Positions 45,485 through 57,254 of a stretch of DNA of 64,000 bases are shown here, in pieces (position 1 is the stretch's first letter; the number at the start of each line of letters is the position of its first letter). Under the pieces are notes generated by a model. The model made no database searches. It was given only the letters and a program-made list of their open reading frames with translations, and was not told the DNA's origin. The stretch comes from Catonia carolina (lineage: Eukaryota > Arthropoda > Insecta > Hemiptera > Achilidae): assembly GCA_035578175.1 (NCBI GenBank), contig JAQMRL010000003.1:26608672-26672671 (forward strand), written 5' to 3'. The position numbers and the translations under genes were made by a program.

Positions 45485-47395
45485 CGATTTTACTTTGTTG
45501 TTTAAAACTAAAAGTGATGGATATTTTACACTGAGGTTTATACTCGTAATGGGTTTATCTGAACGTTTCATGTACAAGAAATTTTACAACCAGTTGAAGA
45601 GTGGTAAAATGTCAGTGCATATAACGGTGTAAATAATTTCTGAACATTTCCTAGAATCAAACACGGATTATTGTTTTAAAATCAATAAGCTACTGAAGTG
45701 ATCTTTACTATCTCATTTTTATTAGTTTATCTAATATTACATCTTAAATACGTTACCACAATATTCTGCAAATCATGTATCTTTGTCGGAATATTTACAA
45801 AATTGCGATTCTTATGACGTAAATTTTAAATATATAATATTATGTTTAAAAAGTTTTAAAAAATCCTTTCTCAAAACTGGAAATTTAAAATTCTTCTCAG
45901 TATACAATTTTTGACTGGATATTGTCTTAAATTATCGTTCATATTTTCATCACGACTGCCACCCACGTTTTTAAAAAGTATAATAATGATTCTAGATTAA
46001 CTAATTGAAGAGTGAGAAATGGAAAGTACTTTAATTAAATTTTATTTCTTTCAATATCAATTTTTATTAATACTACAGTTTTATAAACAACATTCATTGA
46101 ATGAATGTTACAATTATGTTAAAAAATGGGGGTTTCTATGAATGCAGCCTTAGTATGCATTTCACGACCGAAGGATAACTTAAGCTATAAAAAAATACAA
46201 AACCTACAACTTTTATTTCAAGCATTTTTCTGTAGAGCTTAGTTTAGCATCAATTAGTGATTTTTCATATATCGAAGCTCATGAAAGATTGATTTTAGTT
46301 TAGCGTCATTCACTCATGACTAAAATTAGGTTATGTTTATTAATGTATTGTTTACTGAAAATTAAACATAGGTTATAATTTTTATTACTTACATTGGCAA
46401 GAGCAAGTTGCGTGAGTGTTTCACGCTAGATTTTCAGTTACATTTAGTACTAGGCTTAAATGATATTTTATTATAAAGGTAGTCAAAATTAATTTTAAAA
46501 TTTTGTAATAAACTTATTGTGTTTTATGAATTTGTAAATAAATTGTTATAGGTTTAAAACGAAGTTTTAACATTTATTTGTAACCAGAACTTTATGAAAA
46601 ATGGATGTTTCTATAACTGAAACTTAACTAGTTTTTCATCTGAAAGGCAGAACACTATTAGTCATAATTTTATAGAATTCCTAGATTTAATATCTTTATC
46701 TTTTATTTAAGTCTCACAGCTGAAGAGAGAACGAACTAATAATAAGAAGAGGATTATTACAAGGTCTAATTGACAGAAAAAAATTTCAGTGATATTAGAG
46801 ATAAAGAGAAAGATCGTAAAATACAATACCAAATTATGAGATCAAAGGGTTTAAAACAAAGGATTGAATGAGAAATATATTGAATAGTGACAACATAAAA
46901 TAAGAAAAGAAAATACTAAAACCTATGTCAGACGGTTGGATAAAGGAAATCGGTTTAAGAAGTGATAAGAAGGAAAATCAAAAGAGAATACTGAGAAGGG
47001 TCGACAAAATCAAAAGATAGGTTGGAAGGAGAATGTACAACGAATAACTTTATCATTCATAATGAATCCTAAAAAATTGGTGACAAAATTATCTAGACAA
47101 CAGAAACCACTTAAAATTTATTGAAAAGGAATTTTTTTATAAAGAATTACTGGATATTAAAGATTTAAAAAATTGATAATTCTGTCTAGAATACAAATTA
47201 ATAATAATATATAAAAATAAATTCAGTAAAATGCCGTTGTAGCTATACTAGAATTTTAATATTAAAAACACATTGTATAATATATATGTGATATTATCAC
47301 ATATTACAGAAATAAAAAAAAAGACATTCCGAAGACATATTACCAATATAAATCTTTAAAACCCTTCTGGATTTACATAAATATTTTTTCAAGAA
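45485..47395. other. Mostly gene-free stretch
   Basis: AT-rich. The region 46730-47060 is purine-rich and vaguely like a decayed LINE C-terminus, but no motif could be secured. Confidence 0.3.
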
Positions 47396-47400
47396 AAGAA

Positions 47401-48380
47401 GATGCCGTTTACTCTTAGACGACGATACTGCCCAACCGTTTACATTAATAATATTCCGCTGCATCACACTACTCAAACACGCTGTTCAGGCTTACATTTG
47501 GAAAGAAAACTTACATGGAACGCACGTGCTGCACACACACCCCACAAACTTCGCCATTTTCTTTAATTAGTTTATCGGGCCTTTGATGATCCAAAGGCAT
47601 GATTTATGGTCTGGCATAATGGACTCCTTTAAAAATTAAAACTTATACTTCCAGATAGCCTGTACCTAGTAATAAAATCTTTTCTAGTGAACGTTACTTT
47701 AGAGTAAAACAAGGTGATGAACTTTCTGAAATGTACGAAGTCAATGCTGGGGTACCGCAAGGAAGCGTACTTGCAACAGGGCTGTTTTCTGTAAGCACCA
47801 GTGACATACCAACTTGTATCCATACAACTATGGCTATGTTTGCTGATGATATGGCAGTACTTGCGGTTGATGCCGATCCTGTAATTGCAGCTTGAAAGAC
47901 ACAAAACCATTTATACACCTGATAGAGTCATGGCTTAAACTTTAAAAATTAAAATTAATAAAAACAAATCGCAACAAATGATGTTTACTCTTAGACGACA
48001 AAACTGCCCAACCGTTTACATTAATAATATTCCGCTGCCTTACACTACTTAAACACGCTATTTAGGCTTAAACTTGGACAGAAAACTTACATGGAACACA
48101 CATGTTACACATACACGCCACAAACTCAAAACACGCTTCTATCAACTGAAACGCTTACTTGATAGACGTTCTAAATTAAACATGTCACACAAATTAGAAA
48201 TCTACAAACAAGTCTTAAGACCAATCTGGACATATGGTGTTCACCTTTGGGGATCTACTAAACCTTCACACACGAAACGTATACAAGCGATTCAGAACAA
48301 GATTCTACGAACGATAACGCAATGCACTTTTTACATCACAAACTCAATGTTGCACAAAGATTTACAACTTTTTGTGAAAT
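47401..48380 (+). pseudogene. Jockey-type LINE copy C, decayed, with an internal duplicate
   Basis: From about 47575 the pieces read WHNGLL, LPDSLYLVIKSFLV, ERYFRVKQGDELSEMYEVN, AGVPQGSVLATGLFSVSTSD, MFADDMAVLAVDAD (the ADD of the catalytic box), then RKLTWNTHVTHTRHKLKTRF, IWTYGVHLWGSTKPS and MLHKDLQ, the Jockey order of RT motifs B and C and the thumb. The longest open part is 48074-48463; homology ends near 48380. A 155 bp piece at 47401-47556 (TLRRRYCPTVYINNIPLHHT, RKLTWNARAAHT) duplicates 47979-48125. Stops and frameshifts throughout. Confidence 0.7.
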
Positions 48381-48469
48381 TTTCAACATTATGTGCAAAT
48401 ATCAATAGCTTAGTTTTTAATACTTTGTTTTATTATGTTCAAAGATTATTTATTAAAGTATAAATATAA

Positions 48470-49165
48470 ATTATTTTTTCATAATATGTCTTCCTGTTAT
48501 TAGGTATTATCTAAAACACTCATAGTTAGTATGTTATAAGTAATATTCAAACATGGGAACTATAGTTTTACATCAATTTAAAAAACAATATAGAAATAGT
48601 TTTTTATGATTTTTGCATTATTAACTGACCAGAAAATATGCATTCGGACGATGCTTTCATGTTTTCTATCATAATGTAAGGAAGTGCACTAAAACCAAAA
48701 GATAACTTTGTTATATACAAAGAAATACCAATTCGTTTAACCTAGTTTCTGCTACACTTCATTCATTTTAAAACTATTCCATCCATGCTGAAGTTGAACT
48801 CATAAAATCACAGCTGGTTAAACAATTTATAAAACGTAGTTAAAACTATTTCCAATAAGGATTCTATAATGTTAGTAACATTTAATAAAGTCAATTCCTA
48901 GGTACATACCAAAAATTCTTTATAATATCATTCTTTGTTTCTAAAACATATTTAAAGAAATGTAACTTTCATGTACTGGAAAATCTACAACTAAGATTGA
49001 TAATCTATTGCGATTCCAATTTTACTGTGTTAAACGTAGTGTACGTCCGAAATCTATATAAAATTGAATCACTAAGTAAATTATTTTTTTAAATGTCAAA
49101 TTTCTATTGCAGAAGCTACTCTTGTAATTAATCGATCGAAATCGAACCCTAGTTTCAAAATTTAA
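48470..49165. other. Gene-free AT-rich stretch
   Basis: Nothing supported. Confidence 0.3.
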
Positions 49166-49169
49166 ATTT

Positions 49170-49440
49170 ACAAAAGTCTTTTGAGACTAATCTATACTTA
49201 CGGTGTCCAGTTTTTTGGAGCGCAGCAAAAGGCCACTTAAACTCGATCCGAGCCTTTTAATCAAAATACTTAAGACGTGCTTCTGGCGCTTGTTATATGT
49301 ATGCTAAGCAATAACACCCTTCATGACGATTCCAAAATTTCGACATTAAAGAAACTAATCGCGTCGTACTACAGAAAATTTCGCGAATGACTAGATAACC
49401 ATTGTATCCAACTAGCCCTTAACCTAGCTACAAGGAACTT
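49170..49440 (+). pseudogene. Jockey-type C-terminal fragment
   Basis: In shifting frames: LRLIYTYGVQFFGA, SIRAFLIKILKTCFWRLLYV, then DDSKISTLKKLIASYYRKFR and LALNLATRN. This follows the Jockey C-terminus (LKPxWTYGxQLWG ... IQxFQSKxLRxIxxxPWYVSN ... IASYYxKF ... AVNLL). Heavily decayed, and a separate copy from the one at 47.5-48.4 kb because both contain the WTYG block. Confidence 0.5.
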
Positions 49441-49449
49441 CATAACTGT

Positions 49450-50835
49450 ATGACTTCTAAAACAAAAATGTAGGAAAGATCTCTTGTTCTGTATAACCAA
49501 CTACATCCATATTTCTGAACGGGAATTTACTACTAGGTACCACTTTTCCATTAAGTAAAATTATTCCCCACTGCTTCTTAAATTAAATTAAATATATACG
49601 GAAATTTTGCAGCTAATAAGAAAGTGCCGTAATAAAAATTAAAGACAAAAAAAATACTCGCATTTCTTTTTTCCAGGATATTTTGTTCAAATTTATCAAA
49701 CATTTTTCACTTTACCTACATATGTTTTTTTTTTATTTTTATAACTTAGTAACTCTGCACAATGAATAAAATATTTTTATTGCTTATTTATATATTATTA
49801 AACCTTTTTAGGATAACGACAAACATTACCAAAATCCTCGCTTTTGAAGGTTGTTATGGCTGTGGGTTTGTGTGTTACAATATAGAATGGCTAACGAATT
49901 GAAGTAAAATGGCACTGATTAAAACATTACAATAACAAATTAATTTAATAATTTTTTTTGTGCTAATAACCAATCAGATGACTAGTAATTTATCCTAAAA
50001 TTTTTCCACCCTTTGCATAGAGAACGATGGAAGTTACTTACTAAATGTATACGAATCATAACGTGGGTTAGTGGGTTTTTATTATTTTATTATTTTCATT
50101 TAGCTGATTCGCCAAGTGAGTCGGTTTACTTATGTAAGATCTCTGTAGAGTGTATGATTGTAAACAAGTGAAGGAACGTTAACAGTTGCGTTGTACTCGT
50201 ATTTTTGAATGAAAACGTTCTATTCCAGCCATAACCGAGATTTAGAAGCCCTGGTATACCAATTTCTTTGATTTCAACTTATCATTACAGAATTTAATAC
50301 TTTTAAGTTAATGTAATTTTTTTTTTCAATTCTGCATGTTGATGTCGAAAAAGAATAATGTGAAACACTAGATGTAGTTTTTGTTTTGTTTTCAATATGT
50401 TTTATTACCACTGGTAATAACGTTTTGTGACAATATGAACTTTTTATTGTTTTTCTTTTCATACTTTACGTTCATTGTTATTTCAAATTTAACATTGCTG
50501 AATGTTGAATTTTTATCATGCCTGTTTTTTGTTATTTTTAATTTAATATCAATGTTTATTCATTTTTTGGTTGTTCTATATAGTACAGTTAAAGATTCAA
50601 AATAAAGGATAAAAAAAGTTCATGAATCTTTATTAACATATAAAATTTATACAAACAAAATTCTTAATTTTTTTCAATATTTACCTTAATAGTTTTCACA
50701 GTTGATATTTCTAATGTCTTTAAGATCAGATAAAACATAATTTAATTACCAATCAATACAAAGATTTAAACAGAAATTTTAACTAGTGAAATTGAACTAT
50801 TTTTTTTTTGTGTAAATGGATAAATAATTATGTAT
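49450..50835. other. Gene-free AT-rich stretch
   Basis: Short hydrophobic frames (for example 50381-50605) look like chance AT-rich translation. Nothing supported. Confidence 0.3.
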
Positions 50836-50841
50836 ATAATT

Positions 50842-51970
50842 GTTCGTCTATGGAACAAAAGATGTATGTGTCCGCAGGTTTCCTGGATGTCGCTCAAGCT
50901 TTTGACAGAGTTTGGCATACAGGTCTCTTACACAAACTGAAAGAAAAACTACCATTTACCTACTACCTTATCATAAATTCCTTCCTGTCTGACAGATTCT
51001 TTAGAATTCGTTCAGGATCGTCCTACTCAAATTTCTTTCTTGTCTTAGCCGGAGTGCCTCAGGGCTCAATTTTAGCCCCACTTCTCTATTCTGTATACAC
51101 TTCAGACCTACCGACCCTACTCCAGACCCTCACTGCTACCTACGCTGACGACACAGCGATATTAGCCCGAGACCAAAACTCTATACACGATTCACTAACA
51201 CTCCAACATCATCTCAATCTTATACACGAATGGTGTAAAACATGGAAAATAAAACTTAATACGACAAAATCCCTTCACGTAACTTTCACACTCCGTCATG
51301 GTGATTGCCCACCAGTATACATAGACAATGAACCTCTCACAAAGACAGATACGGTCAAGTATCTCGGTCTTACTTTTGATAAACGACTAACTTGGAACAC
51401 ACATATCAAACGGAAACGTTTATTACTGAATTCCCGACTTAAACTTCTATATTCCCTACTTCACAAACGATCAAAATTACCAATGGCACAAAAATTACGC
51501 ATATATTGTTCTCTTTTAAAACCTGTTTGGACCTACGGATCCCAAATTTACGGTTCAACCAAACCCTCTAACTTGCAACGAATTCAAGCATTCCAGTCAA
51601 AAACATTACGCCTTATAGCAAATGCACCTCTTTACGTTAGCAACAAAACCTTACATACAGATTTGAAAACACCACTTGTACAAAATTCCATTGAATACCT
51701 GTACAAACGCTTTCACGACAAGTCACACGAACACGAGAACCCCCTGGTGCGTTCACTTCCCTCCGTCCATTTACCTGATAATCCCCCTAGACGCCTTAAA
51801 AGACGCTGAAGTAGAGACCTGCTAATTTGATATACAAATTTCATTCTTGGTGAGGCACCAATGGGGGCTCTCCCTCTCATTCCTATCATGTCATTTACAT
51901 TATTATGATAATCATCACATTTGCTTGTTGTAACGTTTACAGTTGTAAATAAAGAATAAAGAGAAAAAAA
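50842..51970 (+). mobile_element. Jockey-type LINE copy B, 5'-truncated, RT frame open
   Basis: The open frame runs to a stop after RRLKRR at 51809; the first ATG within the element is at 50850. Motifs are AGFLDVAQAFDRVWHTGLLH (motif A with catalytic Asp), VLAGVPQGSILAPLLYSVYT (B), ATYADDTAILARDQNS (YADD), VKYLGLTFDKRLTWNTH and PVWTYGSQIYGSTKPSNLQR. The N-terminal half of ORF2 (endonuclease, early RT) is missing, so it is dead despite the open frame. The 3' UTR ends AAATAAAGAATAAAGAGAAA. Near-identity with copy A at 42328-43615 suggests recent family activity. Confidence 0.85.
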
Positions 51971-51974
51971 ATTA

Positions 51975-53005
51975 ATAAAGAGACTACAGACTAAATTATC
52001 TTAATTCATGAGAGTCAAAGAGGATATTAGAGACTTTAACTATAAAGAAGCCGTAAGTCATGTCAAAATAAATCAATCATGTTAATCATAGATTACTTGG
52101 AAAAAGACTCTTTGGATAAAGTAAAATACCGATATTTACAAAAGGATTTTTTAGATAAAAGTTTTTGTTTAATTAAAAACACTTTCATGAAACAATAAGC
52201 CAAAATATATAGGTTAGTGTTAAGAACCGGAGTTTACGTCAGTTTTGCATCTTATTAAACAGTTACATTATTTATTCTTTACCACTGATATTGTAAACTA
52301 AAAGTTAGAATAATTTAAATTGAAATTTTTATCAAAAGTAGGTAGCCTACCGCAAAGGAAACAATGTTTAAACTTTAATGATGAAATTCAAGTGGGTGGA
52401 ATACGAACAGAACAAATTTAATTTTTCGTTCAAAAACTTAAAACTAAAGCAATGGATTTTAAATTTTTAAATACACAACTAGTAAAAATTAAATGAGAAT
52501 CCTCCTGGGTAAATATCGCCAACACTGTAAGTGTTATTAAACGGTAAAATTAATTCACTGTGCAGAAAGATAACTAATTCATTATTATACATTAGCCTCC
52601 TCTCTTATTTACTAAAGTAAAAGTACTTTTAATATTGAAATTTATAACTTTTTGCTGAAATTTAATTTTAGTTGAGTAACATTTGTGTTACTAGTTATTG
52701 ACCTGTCTTCCAAACTTTATGGATTAATTTAATCAATAACGAAAATGAAATATATTAGTTTAATTTCTACGACAATACCTACTTTTTGCATTTGTAATAT
52801 CATTTATTATTCTGCATTAATTACAGTTAACTATTACGAAATTGTTACATTTCCGCTATGGGGGCGGCACTAATATTGAGATCCAGAACTTTTAATCTGT
52901 TTTATTTGCCTAAAGTGAACACTGTGCAATACAGTATTACTTTCGTAATGCGGCCATTATCCTTTTCCAATAAATTAACTCTGGACTCGAATTTTTTTTT
53001 TTTTT
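51975..53005. other. Gene-free AT-rich stretch
   Basis: Nothing supported. Ends in a T run at 52992-53007. Confidence 0.3.
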
Positions 53006-53020
53006 TTGATAATTACGGAA

Positions 53021-53383
53021 GTAATTACTATATGGAAGTGAAACTTGGGTGCTATCCAAGCGTGATGAAAGCAGTTTGCAAGCTTCTGAAATGAGGTTTC
53101 TGCGGAGAATATATGGGTGCAGTAGAGAGGATCGTTTCAGAAACACGGATATCAGAGCTCAGCTGAATATATTTTCAATGAGAGATAAAATAAATGGGAG
53201 TAGGAGGGATTGGTTTCAACATGTGGACAGAATGAGTGAATACCGGATCCCTAAGCAGGCCCTGATATAACAACCAATTGGGAAAAGAGATAGAGGGCGT
53301 CCAATGAAAAGATGGACCGATTGTAGAGGCGAAGAGGTTCGGAACAGGCAATAATGCCTTACCCGTGAAAGGAAGAAGAAGAA
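53021..53383 (+). mobile_element. Short LINE 3'-end insertion with 13 bp target duplication
   Basis: GATAATTACGGAA lies on both sides (53008-53020 and 53384-53396). The insert encodes LGCYPSVMKAVCKLLK and, in the next frame, LQASEMRFLRRIYGCSRED, RFRNTDIRAQLNIFSMRDKI, then RGRPMKRW, and ends in GAAGAAGAAGA. It is the same family as 9877-10250, extremely 5'-truncated (363 bp). The open piece is 53049-53270, then a TAA interrupts. Confidence 0.85.
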
Positions 53384-53399
53384 GATAATTACGGAAAAT

Positions 53400-53950
53400 G
53401 CTCATGAAAATGTTATTAGGCACTCATCAACCAATAAATGTCTTAAATTTACAGAGCAGGCTCACATCTTTTTATTCTTTCTTCTAATGTTTCTTTTTCA
53501 TGTTCCTTTTTTTTAATTTAATAATAAATAATATTATTTTTGATCAAGTTTTGCTAAACTATTTTTCCGTGGGAACTTTTTTTTTCTTAATAATAATTTT
53601 TATTATAGTAAGTAATTTTATTGAAACATTAGTTTATTTTTATGAGCAACAGAGATAAAAAGTGTATTAGCATGTATTTTATGTAAATAAAATAGTTATA
53701 AGCAAAGATTGTTTTGTTAACATGTACACTGTTATGTCAAAAGGGCTAGTATGGATAATCTGTTTGCAGTTCTGTTTGTTGTAAATAAATAAATATAGAG
53801 GAGGTAAAAATTATGTAAACGAAATAAAAATGACTTTATTAATAAAAGAAAACATATAAGTTTACTTTCTTCTACGTTTATCGAACCCTTCGGTAATCTT
53901 TCTTAGATTACCATAACATAATAACTCAATTTTTATCTGTAAAATTATTC
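53400..53950. other. Gene-free AT-rich stretch
   Basis: Nothing supported. Confidence 0.3.
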
Positions 53951-53959
53951 TTGTTAATA

Positions 53960-54171
53960 TTTATTTATTTTTTTTTTTTTTTTTTTTTTTTTGTTGGTTT
54001 AACGTCCGACTGTTCTGCAATTACTGCTAATGCAGACGGTGAAGGATGAAATGATTATTTTGTAACGTATGAAAAGATGCCGTGCCTGAATGGGATTCGA
54101 ACCCAAGACCGCATGATGAGAGGCGAGCACGTTACCAACTGCGCCAATGCGGCCGGCGCCGCATTGGCGCC
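53960..54171 (-). mobile_element. tRNA-Met-like SINE, tail type A, with inverted 5' end
   Basis: GTTAATA flanks it (53953-53959 and 54172-54178). On the minus strand: head with TTGGCGCAGTTGGTAACGTG, B box GGTTCGAATCCC, type A tail and a long A run (T run on the plus strand). At the 5' end, 13 bases are repeated in inverted orientation (54141-54153 against 54158-54170, 4-base loop), inside the target duplication. Confidence 0.85.
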
Positions 54172-54342
54172 GTTAATAGAATGACCGTGAGGGTGATTCT
54201 TATGTTAAGAAATCTACGTTTACTTTCTTCATTTTTGGAACGTTAAATTTTTTGTGAACATTTTGTTTATACAGACAGAGTTTCCGGGGTAACCGTAAGA
54301 GAACGGATAAATTAAATGGTTTTGTGTGTTCTCGCAACGTAT

Positions 54343-54413
54343 CATCAGGCATTTAATTTATGTGATATTTACCTAAAAAATGGTCCTTAACTAATGGATA
54401 GTGATTTTTTACT
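54343..54413. repeat. 71 bp direct repeat, copy 1
   Basis: Nearly identical to 55182-55252 (about two differences noticed). It would encode HQAFNLCDIYLKNGP followed by a stop. Confidence 0.7.
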
Positions 54414-55181
54414 CCGGAATTTTAGAAGAAAATTTATACTTTATTAATTTTATTTTATTGTACAGAAGTAAATTAGCTGTAGTAGTGTTTAAATTATCGT
54501 GAGTGCTTTATTGAATGCTTAAATAATTTAAATTAATAATTAACATTTTGAAGATTGTTTTTCGTACTATTTAAAAGTACCTAACCAACTCAGACATGAA
54601 GCGCGCTGTTTAGGCTATTAGTGGTTTTTACCGAGTGCTGTCCCCATAACGGAAAAGTACCAAGAAATTTTCGAATATGGAAGCATGACTTCCATTTTCC
54701 TGTCTAAAGCGAGACTTCAGGATGAATCAGTTGATACTAAATCAAATGTAATACAAGAATTAGAACAGCCTGCAGGTTTTTTTCATTAAAAAACCGAACT
54801 ATTACTTTCCATCGCTATTATTTGTGGTTTTTGAATGAGACAACTTATTTCGCTTTATTTATATTCCACTTGCTTAAATTTTGTGTTAAAAGTTACAACA
54901 TTTGTTCGGCTGCGGTACTTATGGTAAAAATTTCATCTAAATTATTTATATTTTTAAATGTTAATGATATTGAGTCAAGTTTGTTTCCATGTGATGTCTG
55001 ACGTGAAATTCATTATTTACCAGTATAACGGATGAACCTCAAATTCCAAAGTCGGGGACTTTTGGGTTGTTCTTTAGATTAGCTGTCAGGATTGTACGTA
55101 CCAAATTTTAAAACTATATTAATTATTCCCACTCAAAAAACAAAATATTCTTGGGTATTAGAAACAACATTATCAAATGTT

Positions 55182-55252
55182 CATCAGGCATTTCATTTAT
55201 GTGATATTTACCTAAAAAATGGTCCTAAACTAATGGATAGTGATTTTTTACT
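55182..55252. repeat. 71 bp direct repeat, copy 2
   Basis: Partner of 54343-54413. Here the frame stays open (VHQAFHLCDIYLKNGPKLMD) within a 68-codon frame at 55092-55298 that has no recognised homologue. Confidence 0.7.
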
Positions 55253-55299
55253 ACTGATTTTTTTTACTGAATGGTTAATGAATATTATTACTGGTTAGT

Positions 55300-56255
55300 T
55301 TAAGAATTATAGTACATTGATCCTTATTAAGGATGTTGAATAAATTAAACATTATAAATTTATAAAATGTGATATATTTAATAATGTAAAATGTGGTATG
55401 GGTATTTTTGTAATAATGTTATTGGTTTTATTAGTGTTATGTTCTGTAATAATGTATTGTTTGTAGTAATGTTTAATAATGTTAATAATGTGGTAATGTG
55501 TTTTGTTATGTTAATAAAGTCCCAAAAGGTACTTTTCTAACCAATATTAAAATAACATTCATGCACACTTTTTGAATACAAATTAAATAAAGGATTAAAT
55601 GGCGCATATAACTGATTAGTTGCAGAATTATAGTACACTGAATTAATAGCTATTCATTTATACTGTGTTTATTTTTGGTCATGGTTATTTTGGAGTCAAA
55701 TGGAGTTTTTTCATGAAATATTTTAAATTAGATGAAATTTTAAATTTATGTCATTACACGAAAAACTATTCCACTAATTTTATATTAAATGTAATTATAT
55801 ATTTCAAAGAGGTAGTTTTAATGCAAGTTAAAAGTTCGTGTAGGTTTTTAAATTTTGTTTCAAACTACTATTTTGAAATTTTAGAGTATAATAAAATCAC
55901 AACGAATTTGGAAAATTTAAATTAAAATTTAAAGTAAAAAGTTTTAATTTTGTTGTTATAGTAGTATGAGATACAAAATTTGTAATTTTAGTAACAGAAT
56001 GTTTAAAAGGTGACCGTGACATTATAATATTAAATCGCAATGGAGTTCGCGGGTTTTCCTTTTAAGCGGAATTGTACCATAGCCTATTTAAACTAATAAA
56101 GTAAAATTAATGTTTAACTTAAAGTATTAACAAACCAGAAACCAAATTTTACAAAATTGTTTTTTATATAAAATATGATGAAAATAAAATATAAATTTTA
56201 AGTAGTCAGTGTTTGCAGTAGTTTGAAAAAGGTTTTAAATTTACAACTACTGTGA
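55300..56255. other. Gene-free AT-rich stretch
   Basis: TAATGTT-rich low-complexity sequence at about 55380-55510. The frame at 55665-55925 looks like chance AT-rich translation. Confidence 0.3.
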
Positions 56256-56257
56256 AC

Positions 56258-56430
56258 TTTTTTTTAAATTTATTTTATGTCCCGTGAACAGCTCTGTTAT
56301 TAGCAACTACTGTGGGTAATGAAACAATAAGTTTTAACTTGTGAAAATTTCCAAACCCTAGCCGGGGATTGAACTCGGGGCTTCCGCGTTGCAGGCCAGT
56401 GCGCTACCACTATGCTATGAAGGCGGCCTT
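56258..56430 (-). mobile_element. tRNA-derived SINE or pseudo-tRNA (TGC loop)
   Basis: The minus strand contains CTTCATAGCATAGTGGTAGC (A box), CACTGGCCTGCAACGCGGAA (anticodon-like stem-loop with TGC) and GAGTTCAATCCCCGG (B box), followed by an unrelated body and an A-rich tail (AAATAAATTTAAAAAAAAG). The acceptor arms do not pair well, so a SINE is preferred over a functional tRNA gene. Confidence 0.55.
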
Positions 56431-56694
56431 TAATTAAGAATTTTTTATTTATTCTATCTAAGAAAAGAGGATTGTTACAACGATTTACCCTGCTGACGGA
56501 TTGTTTAAAAGAATAAGCCTGTTAAAATTAAACTACTGTAATTTAACAACATATACAACAACAAAGGCAGATAATGTTTATCTCGTGGTTAATACCACAC
56601 GTCAGGTCGGGCACATTAATAACATGCTCAGTACTCCGTAGTAACGAATGTGTTCTTTTGTTTCTTTACAAATTTTTCTTGTAAAACACAATCA

Positions 56695-56870
56695 TAGACT
56701 GCTTATGTAGCTCAGTCAATACATACGCGTACTTGACTACAAAGCTCTAGGTTGTGGGTTGAACTTCGGATAAACGACCTAACAGAATTTTTCTAATTTG
56801 CCATTTCTTACCAAAAATAGTCACTAATAACCTACAAAATAAACATCTATACAAATAATTAAAAAAATAA
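56695..56870 (+). mobile_element. Another tRNA-derived SINE candidate
   Basis: GCTTATGTAGCTCAGTCAAT (A box region) and GGTTGTGGGTTGAACTTCGG (B box region) are about 50 bases apart, as in a tRNA, and are followed by an AT-rich body ending ATAATTAAAAAAATAAC. The acceptor stem is imperfect. It lies about 270 bases from the opposite-strand SINE at 56258-56430. Confidence 0.45.
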
Positions 56871-57254
56871 CATAATATTTTTATTATTTGTACCGAACGT
56901 AAATAATTACACGGTTATTTCACTGGTTTTTTTTCTCATTGCGTTAACTCTGAGTTTTTGGGGAGATATAATTTAAAACAATATGTGAAATTTCAGCATG
57001 TTTTTAAACGTTTGCTGAATATTCATTTCTGGAACGTTTAATTTTCATTTTTACGGTTAACACCCGATTTTAAAGAAGGTTAATTCAAACGTGGAAGGGA
57101 GATAAAATTCGTAACGAAAACTACTAGTTTTGATCGTTTTATCGAATTTAATCGGCGGCATATAAATCATTTAAGCTGATCAGTACTCAAACGGGCTAAT
57201 GTTTGTAATTTACGATAAAAATTGTTAACGTAAAGTAAGTTTGATTCAAATTAG

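Noticed and set aside
46730..47060. Purine-rich block reminiscent of LINE C-termini
   Set aside because: No ordered set of motifs could be found; composition alone is not evidence.
50381..50605. Hydrophobic 74-codon frame resembling a membrane protein
   Set aside because: Poly-Phe/Leu/Ile from T-rich sequence; no flanking signals.
55665..55925. 86-codon ATG frame
   Set aside because: Ile/Asn/Phe/Lys-rich, as expected for chance translation of AT-rich DNA.
56345..56430. Functional tRNA gene
   Set aside because: Pol III boxes are present, but acceptor-stem pairing is poor and an A-rich tail follows, favouring a SINE.
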